This document shows, piece after piece, positions 34,565 to 47,373 of a stretch of DNA of 64,000 nucleotides. Under the pieces are notes generated by a model. The model worked only from the letters and a program-made list of their open reading frames with translations. It was not told the origin of the DNA and made no database searches. This DNA is from Mycetocola reblochoni REB411. Its GTDB lineage: Bacteria; Actinomycetota; Actinomycetes; Actinomycetales; Microbacteriaceae. Position numbers and translations under genes: made by a program. The stretch is taken from the NCBI RefSeq assembly GCF_900163835.1, contig NZ_FUKR01000053.1:1-64000 (forward strand). Reading direction: 5' to 3'. Within the stretch, counting starts at the first letter, position 1, and every line of letters starts with the position of its first letter.

Positions 34565-34609
34565 CGGGCCCGTGCCCTCACCGCATCGCCGGGAGGGGAC
34601 GGGCCCGTT
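34565..34609. repeat. Two ACGGGCCCGT palindromes between rho and prfA
   Basis: The self-complementary decamer ACGGGCCCGT occurs at 34565-34574 and again at 34600-34609. The copies can pair with each other or fold individually, so RNA of this gap should be structured. No U-tract follows, so I call it a possible attenuator or processing site rather than a proven terminator. Confidence 0.4.
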
Positions 34610-34645
34610 GCCTGTCCGCACGCCGACACACCCAGGAAGGCCCCC

Positions 34646-35725
34646 ATGTTCGAATCCGTCTCCGTCCTGATCGACGAGCACGCGCAGCTGCAGGAGCTGC
34701 TCGCCGACCCCGCCGTCCACCAGGACGCGGCGAGGGCGCGGAAGGTGAACCGCCGGTATGCGGAGCTGTCGCGCATCGTCGCCGCCTACCAGCGCTGGAG
34801 CGGGCTGACCGACGACCTCGAGGCGGCACGGGAGCTCGCCGCCGAGGACGAGGCGTTCGCCGCCGAGATCCCCGTGCTCGAGGCGTCCATCGCCGAGGCG
34901 CAGGAGGCACTCCGCCGCCTGCTCATCCCGCGGGACCCCGACGACGGCCGCGACGTGATCATGGAGATCAAGGGCGGCGAGGGCGGCGCGGAGAGCATGC
35001 TGTTCGCCGCCGACCTGCTGCGCATGTACATCCACTATGCGGAGTCGAAGGGCTGGAAGACGGAGCTGCTCGAGCGCACGGAGAGCGACCTCGGCGGGTA
35101 CAAGGACGTCCAGGTGGCCATCAAGTCGTCCGGCTCCGACCCGGCGCAGGGCGTGTGGGCGCACCTGAAGTACGAGGGTGGCGTGCACCGCGTGCAGCGC
35201 GTCCCCGCGACCGAGTCACAGGGTCGTATCCACACCTCGACGACCGGGGTGCTGGTGTTCCCCGAGGTGGACGAGCCGGAGGAGGTCGACATCAACCAGA
35301 ACGACCTCAAGATCGACGTCTACCGCTCGTCCGGCCCCGGCGGTCAGAGCGTGAACACGACCGACTCGGCCGTGCGGATCACCCACCTGCCGACCGGCAT
35401 CGTCGTGTCGATGCAGAACGAGAAGAGCCAGCTGCAGAACCGTGAGGCGGCGATGCGCGTGCTGCGTGCCCGGCTGCTGGCCCGCCAGCAGGAGGAGCAG
35501 GCGGCGGCGGCCTCCGACGCCCGGCGCAGCCAGATCCGCACAATGGACCGCTCGGAGCGCATCCGCACCTACAACTTCCCGGAGAACCGCATCGCCGACC
35601 ACCGCACGGGGTACAAGGCGTACAACCTCGACCACGTCATGAACGGTGCGCTCGACCCGATCATCGAGTCGGCGATCACCGCCGACGAGGAGGCCCGTCT
35701 GGCGGAGATCGGCGACAACGCCTAG
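34646..35725 (+). CDS. prfA: Peptide chain release factor 1
   Basis: RF1 recognises UAG and UAA codons and triggers release of the finished protein. The 359-residue sequence has the catalytic GGQ at 232-234 in [18 protein letters not shown], the N-terminal coiled domain and the recognition domain, with the tail [18 protein letters not shown]. The anticodon-like tripeptide should be in the stretch around [15 protein letters not shown], which has the normal position for PxT (here PAT). An AGGAAGG site precedes the ATG. In most relatives prmC, whose product methylates this GGQ, follows directly. Here a two-gene cys operon on the other strand lies between them. Confidence 0.97.
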   Translation: MFESVSVLIDEHAQLQELLADPAVHQDAARARKVNRRYAELSRIVAAYQRWSGLTDDLEAARELAAEDEAFAAEIPVLEASIAEAQEALRRLLIPRDPDDGRDVIMEIKGGEGGAESMLFAADLLRMYIHYAESKGWKTELLERTESDLGGYKDVQVAIKSSGSDPAQGVWAHLKYEGGVHRVQRVPATESQGRIHTSTTGVLVFPEVDEPEEVDINQNDLKIDVYRSSGPGGQSVNTTDSAVRITHLPTGIVVSMQNEKSQLQNREAAMRVLRARLLARQQEEQAAAASDARRSQIRTMDRSERIRTYNFPENRIADHRTGYKAYNLDHVMNGALDPIIESAITADEEARLAEIGDNA

Positions 35726-35788
35726 CATTCCGAGCCGCCACGGCGCCTCCCGCGCTTGTCCGCGAGCTGTTCGGCCGTGCCGCCGGCG

Positions 35789-36322
35789 TCAGCGCTGGCT
35801 GCGGTCGCGCTGCCGGACGGTGGCCGGCACGCCCACGAGCAGGGAGCCGTCCGGGGCGTCGGTCAGGACGACGGCGCCCGCGCCGACCACGCTGTCCGAG
35901 CCGACGGTGATCGGGCCGAGCAGCTTCGCGCCCGCGCCGAGGACGACGCGGTCGCCGACGGTGGGGTGGCGTCGGCCGGGGGAGCGGGTCGTGCCGCCGA
36001 GGGTGACCTGGTGGTACATGAGGACGTCGTCGCCGACGACCGCGGTCTCGCCGATGACGACGCCGGAGCCGTGGTCGATGAAGAAGCGCCGACCGATCGT
36101 GGCACCCGGATGGATCTCGACGCCGGTGAGGAAGCGGGTGAACTGCGAGATCAGGCGTGCCGGGAGCCGCACGCCCCTCCGCCAGAGCGCGTTCGCGAGC
36201 CGGTGGCCCCACACGGCGTGCAGGCCCGAGTAGCTCAGGAACACCTCGAACGAGGACCGGGCGGCCGGGTCGAAGACCCTGGCCGCCCTGATGTCCTCGC
36301 GGATGCGTCGGAGGGGTGACAC
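35789..36322 (-). CDS. cysE: Serine O-acetyltransferase
   Basis: CysE makes O-acetylserine from serine and acetyl-CoA, the carbon acceptor for sulfide. The 177-residue protein is the short form: a small helical N-terminus, then a left-handed beta-helix of hexapeptide repeats. The repeats include [21 protein letters not shown] (split by turn residues; His in FIDHG is catalytic), [23 protein letters not shown] and [23 protein letters not shown]. The long N-terminal domain of enterobacterial CysE is missing, as is normal in Gram-positives. The GTG start is three bases after the cysK stop, so the two are co-transcribed. The C-terminal tail ending RDRSQR lacks the Ile that docks into CysK in other species. 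Confidence 0.95.
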   Translation of the reverse strand: MSPLRRIREDIRAARVFDPAARSSFEVFLSYSGLHAVWGHRLANALWRRGVRLPARLISQFTRFLTGVEIHPGATIGRRFFIDHGSGVVIGETAVVGDDVLMYHQVTLGGTTRSPGRRHPTVGDRVVLGAGAKLLGPITVGSDSVVGAGAVVLTDAPDGSLLVGVPATVRQRDRSQR

Positions 36323-36325
36323 GTG

Positions 36326-37261
36326 CTAGTCGGCCAGGCCGGCCCAGAGCGGCGTCGAGATGTACCGCTCGCCCGTGTCGGGGATGATGACCACGATGGT
36401 CTTGCCCGCGTTCTCGGGACGCGCGGCCAGCTGCGCGGCGGCCCACACGGCGGCTCCGGACGAGATGCCCGCGAGCACGCCCTCCTCCGCGGCGAGACGC
36501 TGCGCCGTCGCGACCGAGTCGTCGAAGGACACGTCGATGACCTCGTCGTAGATCGTGGTGTCGAGCACCTCGGGGACGAAGTTGGGGCCGATGCCCTGGA
36601 TCTTGTGGGGCCCGGGCTGGCCGCCGTTGAGGATCGGGGAGTCGACCGGCTCGACGGCGACGATCTGCACGCCGGGCTTGCGCTCCTTGAGCACCTGGCC
36701 GACGCCGGTGATGGTTCCCCCCGTGCCGATGCCGGCGACGACGATGTCGACCTCGCCGTCGGTGTCCCGCCAGATCTCCTCCGCCGTGGTTTTGCGGTGG
36801 ATCTCGGCGTTGGCCTCGTTGGCGAACTGCTTCGCCCAGATCGCGCCGGGGGTGCTCTCGACGATCTCCTGCGCCTTCGCGACGGCGCCCTTCATCCCCA
36901 GCGCCGGCTCGGTGAGCACGAGCTCGGCCCCGAACGCGCGCAGGAGCACGCGGCGCTCCTGGCTCATCGACGAGGGCATGGACAGGATCACGCGGTAGCC
37001 GCGCGCCGCACCGACCAGGGCGAGGGCGATGCCGGTGTTGCCGCTGGTGCCCTCGACGATCGTGCCGCCGGGCTTCAGCTCGCCGCTGGCCTCGGCGGCG
37101 TCGACGATGGCGATGCCGAGACGGTCCTTGACGCTCGACCCGGGGTTGAAGTACTCGAGCTTGGCGGCGACGGTCGCCTGATCGCCGGCGACGCGGTTGA
37201 GCCGGACGAGGGGGGTGTTGCCGAACGCCGTGGTGATGTTGGGGTGAATCGAAGCAGTCAC
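36326..37261 (-). CDS. cysK: Cysteine synthase A
   Basis: CysK joins sulfide to O-acetylserine to give cysteine. The 311-residue PLP enzyme has Lys45 in [10 protein letters not shown], the substrate loop [10 protein letters not shown] and the phosphate pocket [12 protein letters not shown], with the late [10 protein letters not shown]. It leads the cysK-cysE operon, which has a TACACT -10 box at 37301-37306 and an AGGAAG ribosome site. The pair stands convergent to prfA and divergent from prmC. It supplies cysteine while metX/metY at 3729-6308 run the direct-sulfhydrylation route to methionine. Confidence 0.97.
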   Translation of the reverse strand: MTASIHPNITTAFGNTPLVRLNRVAGDQATVAAKLEYFNPGSSVKDRLGIAIVDAAEASGELKPGGTIVEGTSGNTGIALALVGAARGYRVILSMPSSMSQERRVLLRAFGAELVLTEPALGMKGAVAKAQEIVESTPGAIWAKQFANEANAEIHRKTTAEEIWRDTDGEVDIVVAGIGTGGTITGVGQVLKERKPGVQIVAVEPVDSPILNGGQPGPHKIQGIGPNFVPEVLDTTIYDEVIDVSFDDSVATAQRLAAEEGVLAGISSGAAVWAAAQLAARPENAGKTIVVIIPDTGERYISTPLWAGLAD

Positions 37262-37300
37262 GGGTGCACTTCCTGATCGGTGGTCGGGGGACTCCGTCTC

Positions 37301-37306
37301 AGTGTA
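37301..37306 (-). promoter_or_regulatory. -10 box of cysK-cysE
   Basis: TACACT on the minus strand lies 39 bases before the cysK GTG. The divergent prmC gene has a TAGGCT box at 37353-37358, so the two promoters are back to back in a 120-base gap. Confidence 0.45.
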
Positions 37307-37384
37307 TGGGCTCGTCCTCGCCGTGTGACGCGTGGTGTCGCGACCGCTCGGCTAGGCTCCAGGGGTGAGGACTTCCAGGCGCGC

Positions 37385-38323
37385 ATGACCGAGTACCCCC
37401 GGCCGGTCCGGCCCTTCCCCTCCCTCGTCGCCGACCCCTCCGCCGGCGCGGTGCGCCGCGCGACCGTCGCCCTGCTCGCCTCGGCTGGTGTCCCCTCCGC
37501 CGATGTCGACGCGGAGCTGCTGATCGCCTTCGTCTCCGGCCTGGACAGGGCGCAGCTGCAGACCGCGATCGTGCTCGGGCGGCCGCTGGACCCGGCGGCG
37601 CTCGACGCGCTCGGCGAGGTCGTGAGCAGGCGGATGGCGCGCGAACCTCTGCAGCACATCACCGGCGTCGCCGCGTTCCGCCGGATCGAGCTCGCAGTCG
37701 GGCCCGGTGTCTTCGTGCCGCGACCGGAGACCGAGGTGCTCGTGCAGCTCGGCCTCGACGAGCTCGAGCGCCTGGAGCACGCGGGCGGCTCCGTTGCCGC
37801 CGCCGCGGGGGGACCGGTCGTCGTCGATCTTGGGACGGGCTCGGGCGCCATCGCCCTCTCCGTGGCGACGGAGAGCCCCGCGAGCCGCGTCTGGGCCGTC
37901 GAGGCCTCCGTCGAGGCGTTCCTGTGGGCGGAGGGCAATCGCCGTCGCCTCGGCCTGGACAACGCGACCGTGGTGAGGGGCGACCTCGGCGACGCCCTCG
38001 ACGAGCTGGACGGCACGGTCGACCTGGTGCTGAGCAACCCTCCCTACGTGCCGGACGACGCGATCCCCCGCGACCCGGAGGTGCGGCTCCACGATCCCGA
38101 GCTCGCGCTGTACGGCGGTCCCGACGGGCTCGACGTCGTGCGGGTGCTCGCCGTCAGGGGAGCGGAGCTGCTGAAGCCCGGCCGTCTCCTGGCCATCGAG
38201 CACGGCGAGCGGCAGGGCGAGCAGATCAGGGAGCTGCTGACGGCCGCCGGCTGGTCAGAGGCGACGACGATCCCCGACCTCAGCGGCAGGGACAGGGTCA
38301 CGCACGCCCGCCGGCACGGCTGA
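37385..38323 (+). CDS. prmC: Release factor glutamine methyltransferase
   Basis: PrmC uses S-adenosylmethionine to methylate the Gln of the GGQ motif in release factors. The 312-residue protein has a helical N-terminal domain for RF binding, a link region RMAREPLQHITGVAAFR and GPGVFVPRPETEVLV. The methyltransferase core carries VVDLGTGSGAIALSVA and the substrate motif LVLSNPPYVP. The ATG at 37385 is the first start that matches the family. A TAGGCT box at 37353-37358 would serve as its promoter. It is cut off from prfA by the cys operon but is followed closely by the Sua5-type gene as in other actinobacteria. Confidence 0.95.
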   Translation: MTEYPRPVRPFPSLVADPSAGAVRRATVALLASAGVPSADVDAELLIAFVSGLDRAQLQTAIVLGRPLDPAALDALGEVVSRRMAREPLQHITGVAAFRRIELAVGPGVFVPRPETEVLVQLGLDELERLEHAGGSVAAAAGGPVVVDLGTGSGAIALSVATESPASRVWAVEASVEAFLWAEGNRRRLGLDNATVVRGDLGDALDELDGTVDLVLSNPPYVPDDAIPRDPEVRLHDPELALYGGPDGLDVVRVLAVRGAELLKPGRLLAIEHGERQGEQIRELLTAAGWSEATTIPDLSGRDRVTHARRHG

Positions 38324-38354
38324 GTCGCCGGCGCCTCGCGGTAGAGTGGGTCCG

Positions 38355-39011
38355 ATGTCCAGGATCTTCGACTGCAGCGTCGACAGCGAGCTGCTGACCG
38401 GTACCCGCCTCGCCCGTCAGGCCATCGCCAAGGGCGAGCTCATCGTGCTGCCGACGGACACGGTGTACGGGGTCGGCGCCGACGCGTTCTCCGCCTCCGC
38501 CGTGCAGCGGCTGCTCGACGCGAAGGGCCGGACCCGGCAGTCGCCTCCCCCCGTCCTCGTCCCCGCGGCGACCACGGTCGACGCGCTCGCGAGCGAGGTC
38601 CCCCGCGCCGTCCGCGACCTCATCGACGAGTTCTGGCCGGGCGGCCTGACGATCGTGCTGCTCGCGCACCCCTCGCTGTCCTGGGACCTCGGCGAGACGG
38701 AGGGGACGGTCGCGCTCCGCATGCCCGACCACCCCGTCGCCCTCGAGCTGCTCGCCGAGACCGGCCCGCTCGCGGTGTCCTCGGCGAACCTCACCGGCCA
38801 GCCCGCCGCGCGCACCGCCGCCGAGGCCGAGGCCATGCTCGGCGACTCGGTGGGCGTCTACCTGTCGGCGGGGTCGGGGGGCGAGCAGGCGTCGACGATC
38901 GTCGACGCCACCGCCCTGCTCCACGGCGGGGACCTCACCGTGCTCAGGGACGGCGCCGTCAGCCGCGAACGCCTGAGGGCCGTCGTCGGCCGTCTCCTGG
39001 CCGAGGACTGA
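38355..39011 (+). CDS. L-threonylcarbamoyladenylate synthase (Sua5/YwlC/TsaC type)
   Basis: The enzyme makes threonylcarbamoyl-AMP from threonine, bicarbonate and ATP for the t6A modification at position 37 of ANN-reading tRNAs. The 218-residue protein has the YrdC-fold blocks KGELIVLPTDTVYGVGADAF, the KGR loop (AKGRTRQSPPPVLVP) and EFWPGGLTIVL, with VALRMPDHP and PLAVSSANLTGQPA. It is the short TsaC-like form without the Sua5 C-terminal domain. The ATG at 38355 follows a TAGAGT box (38342-38347) by seven bases, suggesting a leaderless message. wecA starts 11 bases after its stop. Confidence 0.93.
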   Translation: MSRIFDCSVDSELLTGTRLARQAIAKGELIVLPTDTVYGVGADAFSASAVQRLLDAKGRTRQSPPPVLVPAATTVDALASEVPRAVRDLIDEFWPGGLTIVLLAHPSLSWDLGETEGTVALRMPDHPVALELLAETGPLAVSSANLTGQPAARTAAEAEAMLGDSVGVYLSAGSGGEQASTIVDATALLHGGDLTVLRDGAVSRERLRAVVGRLLAED

Positions 39012-39022
39012 GCGGCGACCCG

Positions 39023-40207
39023 GTGAGACAGTATCTCCTGATCGCACTGATCGCGGCGGTGGTGACGTTCGTCGTCTCGGTCGCCGTGTACAAGCTGGCG
39101 CTCAAGCGCGGCTGGCATCCGCCGATCCGCGAGCGGGACGTGCACACGCGGCCGACGCCGCGCCTCGGCGGCGTGGCCATGTACGTCGGTGTGCTCGTCG
39201 CCGTGCTCGTCGCCTCGGTGAACCCGTACTTCCAGATCGTCTTCGACGGCAGCGGCGAGGTGCCCGCCGTCCTCGTGTCGGCCACGCTGATCGTCGTCAT
39301 CGGTGTGGCGGACGACCTCTGGGACCTGGACTGGATGATCAAGCTCGCGGCGCAGTTCGTCACCGCGGGGGTGATCGCCTGGTTCGGCGTGCAGGTCTAC
39401 TCCTTGCCGATCGGCGGCCTCACGGTCGGGTCGAGCTGGCTGTCGTTCACGCTGACGGTGTTCATCATCGTCCTGGTGATGAACGCGGTGAACTTCATCG
39501 ACGGACTGGACGGGCTCGTCGCCGGTGTCGCGCTCATCGCCAACAGCGTGTTCTTCGTGTACGGCTACATGATGGTGAGGGAGCTCGGCCAGAGCAGCTG
39601 GTTCAACCTGTCGCTGCTGATCTCCGCGGTCCTCGTCGGTGTCTGCGTCGGGATCATGCCGCTGAACTTCCGCCCGGCGAAGATGTTCATCGGCGACGGC
39701 GGCGCCCTGCTCGTCGGTCTGCTGATGGCCACGAGTGCGATCGCGATGACCGGTCAGATCAACCCCGAGGCGCTCGGCGCGGCCGGAGGCGACGCCACAC
39801 TGGGGCGCAGTCAGCTCATCGGTGCGTACATCCCCGTGATCCTGCCGATCGCCATCCTCATCCTCCCGTTGCTGGACTTCTCGCTGGCCGTGCTGCGGCG
39901 CCTGCGCGCCGGTCAGTCCCCGTTCGCCGCCGACCGCAAGCACCTGCACCATCGTCTGCTCGACCTCGGGCACTCCCACCTCAACGCCGTGCTCGTCTTC
40001 TACGCCTGGACGAGCGTGATCTCGATCGCCTGCCTGCTGGCGTTCCTGATCCGGCCGTCCTGGTGGGCTGGCCTGTTCCTCGTGGTCGGCGTGATCGTGT
40101 GCACGCTGTTCACGATCTGGCCGATCCTGTCCCGTCGCCTCAGCCGACGCCGTTCCCGTTCCGTTCCGAGCCCGACGCCGACCCCCACCCCAGAGGAGTT
40201 GCCATGA
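39023..40207 (+). CDS. Undecaprenyl-phosphate N-acetylglucosaminyl-1-phosphate transferase (WecA/TagO family)
   Basis: The enzyme loads a sugar-1-phosphate, probably GlcNAc, onto undecaprenyl (or decaprenyl) phosphate to start cell-wall polymer synthesis. The 394-residue integral membrane protein has about eleven helices and the family's acidic motifs: RPTPRLGGVAMYVG, GVADDLWDLDWMIK, NFIDGLDGLVAG and the cytosolic FIGDGGALLVG with the His-rich HLHHRLLDLGHSH. The C-terminus ends in an Arg-rich segment and a Pro/Thr tail. The GTG start is close behind the Sua5-type stop, and the stop overlaps the AtpI-like start. WecA-type genes sit just before the atp operon in many actinobacteria. Confidence 0.93.
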   Translation: MRQYLLIALIAAVVTFVVSVAVYKLALKRGWHPPIRERDVHTRPTPRLGGVAMYVGVLVAVLVASVNPYFQIVFDGSGEVPAVLVSATLIVVIGVADDLWDLDWMIKLAAQFVTAGVIAWFGVQVYSLPIGGLTVGSSWLSFTLTVFIIVLVMNAVNFIDGLDGLVAGVALIANSVFFVYGYMMVRELGQSSWFNLSLLISAVLVGVCVGIMPLNFRPAKMFIGDGGALLVGLLMATSAIAMTGQINPEALGAAGGDATLGRSQLIGAYIPVILPIAILILPLLDFSLAVLRRLRAGQSPFAADRKHLHHRLLDLGHSHLNAVLVFYAWTSVISIACLLAFLIRPSWWAGLFLVVGVIVCTLFTIWPILSRRLSRRRSRSVPSPTPTPTPEELP

Positions 40208-40668
40208 GCAGCACGCCCGTCTTCCGCACCATCGTCCGCGCCGGACTGCTCCTGGCCCTGGCGATCGCCGTCGTCGGGGGAGTGGTGGGCTGGCTCGTCG
40301 TCGGCAGCACGGGGCTGGTCGGCGCGCTGCTCGGCGCCGTCGTCGCCGCGGTGCTGGTGACCATGACCGCGGCGAGCATCCTCTTCGCGAACCGGTTCCA
40401 GGACACCCCCGGCTACGTCACCACCTTCTTCGCCATCGTGCTGGGCGGCTGGGTGCTGAAGTTCGTCATCTTCATCGTGCTCGTGCTCACCCTGTCTGGC
40501 CAGCCGTGGCTGGACCGCACCGTGTTCCTGCTCTGCATCATCGCCGGCGTCCTCGTCTCGCTCATCCTTGACGTCGTGATCGTCTCGCGTGCGCGGATCG
40601 GCAACGTCAGCGACGTCGAGTTGCCTGGTCAGACCACAGGCCGCGACGAGGGCAATTCGATTAGTTAG
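40204..40668 (+). CDS. AtpI-like small membrane protein
   Basis: The 154-residue protein has four hydrophobic segments (about 13-37, 42-63, 75-98 and 104-127) and a hydrophilic tail. Position directly before atpB and the helix layout fit the AtpI group, which assists assembly of the c-ring or magnesium supply for ATP synthase in other bacteria. Primary sequence similarity to AtpI is weak by eye, as is usual in actinobacteria. The ATG overlaps the wecA stop by four bases. Confidence 0.75.
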   Translation: MSSTPVFRTIVRAGLLLALAIAVVGGVVGWLVVGSTGLVGALLGAVVAAVLVTMTAASILFANRFQDTPGYVTTFFAIVLGGWVLKFVIFIVLVLTLSGQPWLDRTVFLLCIIAGVLVSLILDVVIVSRARIGNVSDVELPGQTTGRDEGNSIS

Positions 40669-40752
40669 ACGCTGAGGTTTTTGCTACAGTGGAGGAAGAT
40701 TCCCCGGATTGTGCAGCCTGTTGAGGCGCGCTCATAACCGGCCGTCTTCCGA

Positions 40753-41897
<1,145 letters not shown>

Positions 41898-41926
41898 TCC
41901 CTCGAACTCGTAGCAAGGAGGCGTGA

Positions 41927-42478
41927 ATGCTTCACGCACTAGTACGGGCAGCAGGCGAGGCGGAGGCCCCCAACCCGCTGATCCCGGCTGACTACGACAT
42001 CATCTGGTCGGCAGTCATCTTCGTGATCATCCTGGTCGCGTTCTGGAAGGGCTACCTGCCCAAGTTCCAGGCGATGCTCGACGCACGCGGTGCCGCGATC
42101 GAGGGCAACATCGCCAAGGCCGACGAGGCCCAGCGCCAGGCCGAGGCGGCTCTCGAGCAGTACACGGCCCAGCTGGCCGAGGCGCGCGTCGAGGCCGGCA
42201 CGATCCGGGAGTCCGCCCGTGAGGACGGCAAGCAGATCGTTCTCGAGGCCAAGGAGCAGGCGACCGCAGAGGCCGAGCGGATCGGCGTCGCGGCGCAGGC
42301 CCGTATCGAGGCCGACCGCCAGGCCGCCGTCACCGCTCTCCGGAGCGAGGTCGGCACGCTGGCCCTCGACCTGGCCTCCGGTGTCGTCGGCGAGTCGCTC
42401 AGCGACGACGCCAAGGCGAAGAACGTCGTCGACCGCTTCCTGGCCGACCTCGAGTCCAGCTCGAACGAGAAGGCGTAG
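41927..42478 (+). CDS. atpF: ATP synthase subunit b
   Basis: The peripheral stalk subunit has 183 residues: a short outer tail, one membrane helix (about 20-42, DIIWSAVIFVIILVAFWKGYL) and a long charged, Ala-rich coiled coil to the end. It should dimerise and hold F1 still against rotation. An AAGGAGG site lies before the ATG. Length and charge pattern are normal for actinobacteria. Confidence 0.96.
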   Translation: MLHALVRAAGEAEAPNPLIPADYDIIWSAVIFVIILVAFWKGYLPKFQAMLDARGAAIEGNIAKADEAQRQAEAALEQYTAQLAEARVEAGTIRESAREDGKQIVLEAKEQATAEAERIGVAAQARIEADRQAAVTALRSEVGTLALDLASGVVGESLSDDAKAKNVVDRFLADLESSSNEKA

Positions 42479-42483
42479 TCCGC

Positions 42484-43272
42484 ATGGGTAGCGCATCGCG
42501 TGAAGCTCTGGCCTCGGCACGGGGAGTCCTCGAGGGCACCTCGTCCGACGCCCGCGCGGCGGCCGACGTGCTGTCCACGGCTCGCGTGCTCTCGGAGAAC
42601 CCCGCACTGCTGAGCGCCCTGGCCGACGCCACCGCCGACTCGGGGGCGACCATCGCCCTGGTGTCGCGGTTGTTCGGCCAGAGCGCGGCACCGGAGGCTC
42701 TGCCGGTGATCGAGGCCGTCGTGTCGTCACGGTGGTCCTCGTCAGCCGAACTGGTCGACGGTCTCGAGGAGATCGGTCTCCGTGCCTACGCACGGACGTC
42801 CGACGCCCGCGTGCTCAGCGCGGAGCTCCTCTCCGTCGGCAGGGCTATCGCCTCCGACCCGGAGCTGGAGCTCGCCCTCGGAAGCAGGCTCGGCGATCCG
42901 GCGGCGAAGGCCGTCCTGGTCGAGCGGCTGTTCTCCGGCAGGGTCTCGGACGCAGCGGTCGCCGTCACCGCCCACCTGGTGCGGTCGCCCCGCGGCCGTC
43001 GTACTCGGGCGCTCCTCGTGCACGCCGCACGGATCGTGGCCGATCAGGCCGGGCGTCTGGTCGCCGAGGTCCGCGCTGCGGCCCCGCTCGACGACGACCA
43101 GTCGGCTCGGCTCGCCGCCGAGCTCGGCACCAGCTACGGACGGGCGGTCGACCTCGACGTCGTCGTCGATCCCAGCCTGCTGGGCGGTCTGCGGGTCGAG
43201 ATCGCCGGCGACGTGATCGACGGGAGCGTCAGCACCCGCATTTCCGAGCTCCGGCAGAAACTGGCCGGCTAA
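42484..43272 (+). CDS. atpH: ATP synthase subunit delta
   Basis: The 262-residue subunit links the b stalk to the top of F1. The C-terminal part carries the family pattern [20 protein letters not shown] and [22 protein letters not shown]. The protein is longer than the E. coli subunit (about 177) because of an enlarged N-terminal domain, as in related actinobacteria. The b-delta fusion seen in mycobacteria is not present, since atpF is separate and complete. It starts five bases after atpF. Confidence 0.96.
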   Translation: MGSASREALASARGVLEGTSSDARAAADVLSTARVLSENPALLSALADATADSGATIALVSRLFGQSAAPEALPVIEAVVSSRWSSSAELVDGLEEIGLRAYARTSDARVLSAELLSVGRAIASDPELELALGSRLGDPAAKAVLVERLFSGRVSDAAVAVTAHLVRSPRGRRTRALLVHAARIVADQAGRLVAEVRAAAPLDDDQSARLAAELGTSYGRAVDLDVVVDPSLLGGLRVEIAGDVIDGSVSTRISELRQKLAG

Positions 43273-43345
43273 CCCTCTCTCGACATGGATCCGATGCGGA
43301 TCACCCCACGAAGGCCAGAAGCCTTCGCAACGCAAAAGGAAGATG

Positions 43346-44971
43346 ATGGCAGATCTGACAATCAGTCCCGATGAGATCCGGGACGCGCTCAAGGACTTCG
43401 TGGGCAGCTACGAGTCGAGCAAGCCCGGCAAGACCGAGGTCGGCCACGTCATCGACGCGGCTGACGGCGTGGCACACGTCTCCGGGCTGCCCGGTGTGAT
43501 GGCCAACGAGCTCATCCGTTTCTCGAACGGTGTTCAGGGCCTGGCCCAGAACCTCGACCAGGACGCGATCGGCGTCGTCGTCCTCGGCGACTTCGCCGGC
43601 ATCGAGGAGGGCATGGAGGTGACCCGCACCGGCGAGGTCCTGTCCGTCCCCGTCGGTGACGCGTTCCTCGGCCGTGTGGTCGACCCGCTCGGTGCCCCGA
43701 TCGACGGCCTCGGCGAGGTCGCCAGCGTCGGCCGCCGCGCCCTCGAGCTGCAGGCGCCCGGCGTCATGCAGCGAAAGAGCGTGCACGAGCCGCTGCAGAC
43801 CGGCATCAAGGCGATCGACGCGATGATCCCCGTCGGCCGTGGCCAGCGCCAGCTGATCATCGGTGACCGCCAGACCGGCAAGACCGCGATCGCGATCGAC
43901 ACCATCATCAACCAGAAGGAGAACTGGGCGACCGGCGACCCGACGAAGCAGGTCCGCTGCATCTACGTCGCCATCGGCCAGAAGGGCTCGACCATCGCCT
44001 CCGTGAAGGGCGCGCTGGAGGAGGCCGGTGCGATGGAGTACACCACCATCGTCGCCTCGCCCGCGTCCGACCCGGCCGGCTTCAAGTACCTGGCGCCGTA
44101 CACCGGCTCCGCCATCGGCCAGCACTGGATGTATGACGGCAAGCACGTCCTGATCATCTTCGACGACCTGTCGAAGCAGGCCGAGGCCTACCGTGCCGTG
44201 TCGCTCCTGCTGCGCCGTCCGCCGGGCCGCGAGGCGTACCCCGGTGACGTGTTCTACCTGCACTCCCGCCTGCTGGAGCGTTGCGCGAAGCTGTCCGACG
44301 AGCTCGGCGCGGGATCGATGACCGGTCTTCCGATCATCGAGACGAAGGCGAACGACGTGTCCGCCTACATCCCGACCAACGTGATCTCGATCACCGACGG
44401 CCAGATCTTCCTGCAGTCGGACCTGTTCAACTCCAACCAGCGTCCGGCCGTCGACGTCGGAATCTCGGTCTCCCGTGTCGGTGGCGACGCGCAGGTCAAG
44501 AGCATCAAGAAGGTGTCGGGAACGCTCAAGCTCGAGCTCGCCCAGTACCGCTCGCTCGAGGCCTTCGCCATGTTCGCCTCCGACCTCGACGCGGCCAGCC
44601 GTCGTCAGCTGGAGCGCGGTGCGCGTCTGACCGAGCTCCTCAAGCAGCCGCAGTACTCGCCGTACCCCGTCGAGGAGCAGGTCGTCTCGATCTGGGCCGG
44701 AACGAACGGCAAGCTCGACCTCGTCCCCGTCGAGGACGTGCTGCGCTTCGAGGCCGAGCTGCTCGACCACCTGCGTCGCAACAGCACGATCCTGACCACG
44801 CTGCGCGAGACCAACGTTCTCGACGACGACACCCGTGACGCGCTCTCGGCCGAGGTCGACCGCTTCATCGGCGAGTTCCAGACCTCGGAGGGCAAGCCGC
44901 TCACCGAGACGGTCGAGGCGCTCGACGAGTCCGAGGTGGGCCAGGAGCAGATCGTGAAGGGTCGCCGCTAA
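43346..44971 (+). CDS. atpA: ATP synthase subunit alpha
   Basis: Alpha subunits form the F1 hexamer with beta and bind non-catalytic nucleotide. The 541-residue protein has the P-loop GDRQTGKT (173-180), the arginine-finger region [19 protein letters not shown] and the DELSD-like [19 protein letters not shown]. Two adjacent ATG codons exist; the second (43346) is better spaced from the AAAAGGA site. A leader of 70 bases separates it from atpH. Confidence 0.97.
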   Translation: MADLTISPDEIRDALKDFVGSYESSKPGKTEVGHVIDAADGVAHVSGLPGVMANELIRFSNGVQGLAQNLDQDAIGVVVLGDFAGIEEGMEVTRTGEVLSVPVGDAFLGRVVDPLGAPIDGLGEVASVGRRALELQAPGVMQRKSVHEPLQTGIKAIDAMIPVGRGQRQLIIGDRQTGKTAIAIDTIINQKENWATGDPTKQVRCIYVAIGQKGSTIASVKGALEEAGAMEYTTIVASPASDPAGFKYLAPYTGSAIGQHWMYDGKHVLIIFDDLSKQAEAYRAVSLLLRRPPGREAYPGDVFYLHSRLLERCAKLSDELGAGSMTGLPIIETKANDVSAYIPTNVISITDGQIFLQSDLFNSNQRPAVDVGISVSRVGGDAQVKSIKKVSGTLKLELAQYRSLEAFAMFASDLDAASRRQLERGARLTELLKQPQYSPYPVEEQVVSIWAGTNGKLDLVPVEDVLRFEAELLDHLRRNSTILTTLRETNVLDDDTRDALSAEVDRFIGEFQTSEGKPLTETVEALDESEVGQEQIVKGRR

Positions 44972-44974
44972 AGC

Positions 44975-45874
44975 ATGGGCGCTCAGCTTCGGGTCTACAC
45001 GCAGCGGATCAAGTCCGCTCAGACGACCAAGAAGATCACGAAGGCGATGGAGCTCATCGCCGCCTCACGCATCCAGAAGGCGCAGGCACGGGTGAAGGCG
45101 TCGGGGCCCTACTCCGACGCGATCACCCGCGCCGTGTCGGCGGTCGCGACCCACACCGACATCGACCACCCGCTCACCACCGAGCCCGCCACCGTCGAGC
45201 GCGCGGCCGTCGTGATCTTCACGGCGGACCGCGGCCTGGCCGGGGCGTTCAACTCCCAGGTGATCCGCGAGGCCATGGAGCTGGCCGAACTGCTGCGCTC
45301 GCAGGGCAAGGACGTCGTCTTCTACCTGATCGGGCGGAAGGCGGTCGGCTACTTCCAGTTCCGGAAGCAGGAGTGGGTCGCGGAGTGGACGGGCGACACC
45401 GACACCCCGCACCACGGCACGGCCAAGGAGATCGCGGGCAAGCTGCTCGAGGCCTTCATGACGCCGGCCGCCGAGGGCGGCGTTGATGAGATCCACGTCG
45501 TGTACAACAAGATCCTCACGATGATCACGCAGGAGCCGCAGACGGTCCGTCTGCTTCCCCTCGCGATCGTCGAGGGCGTCGCCGAGGTCGCCGCGGGTGA
45601 GCCGCTTCCGCTGTACGACTTCGAGCCGGACGCGGAGGACGTGCTCGACGCGCTCCTGCCCGTGTACGTCGAGTCGCGCATCTTCAACGCCCTCCTCCAG
45701 TCGGCCGCAGCCAAGCACGCGGCGACACAGAAGGCGATGAAGTCCGCCAGCGACAACGCGGACAAGCTCATCACCGACTACACCCGACTCCGCAACAACG
45801 CCCGTCAGGCCGAGATCACACAGCAGATCAGTGAGATCGTCGGCGGCGCAGACGCCCTGTCGTCCGCGAAGTAG
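44975..45874 (+). CDS. atpG: ATP synthase subunit gamma
   Basis: Gamma is the central rotor shaft. The 299 residues start [28 protein letters not shown], the N-terminal helix of the coiled-coil, and end with the matching C-terminal helix [36 protein letters not shown] (split here across turns). The gamma signature is intact in that last helix. It begins three bases after the atpA stop. Confidence 0.97.
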   Translation: MGAQLRVYTQRIKSAQTTKKITKAMELIAASRIQKAQARVKASGPYSDAITRAVSAVATHTDIDHPLTTEPATVERAAVVIFTADRGLAGAFNSQVIREAMELAELLRSQGKDVVFYLIGRKAVGYFQFRKQEWVAEWTGDTDTPHHGTAKEIAGKLLEAFMTPAAEGGVDEIHVVYNKILTMITQEPQTVRLLPLAIVEGVAEVAAGEPLPLYDFEPDAEDVLDALLPVYVESRIFNALLQSAAAKHAATQKAMKSASDNADKLITDYTRLRNNARQAEITQQISEIVGGADALSSAK

Positions 45875-47371
<1,497 letters not shown>

Positions 47372-47373
47372 TC

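Noticed and set aside
34561-34620. Strong intrinsic terminator between rho and prfA
   Set aside because: The ACGGGCCCGT palindromes can pair, but there is no U-tract and prfA has no visible promoter, so co-transcription is more likely.
32240-35188. A 982-codon minus-strand open frame opposite rho and prfA
   Set aside because: Its residues are Arg/Leu/Val/Asp-rich antisense of confirmed genes. GC-rich third positions keep the opposite frame open; no domain motif is visible.
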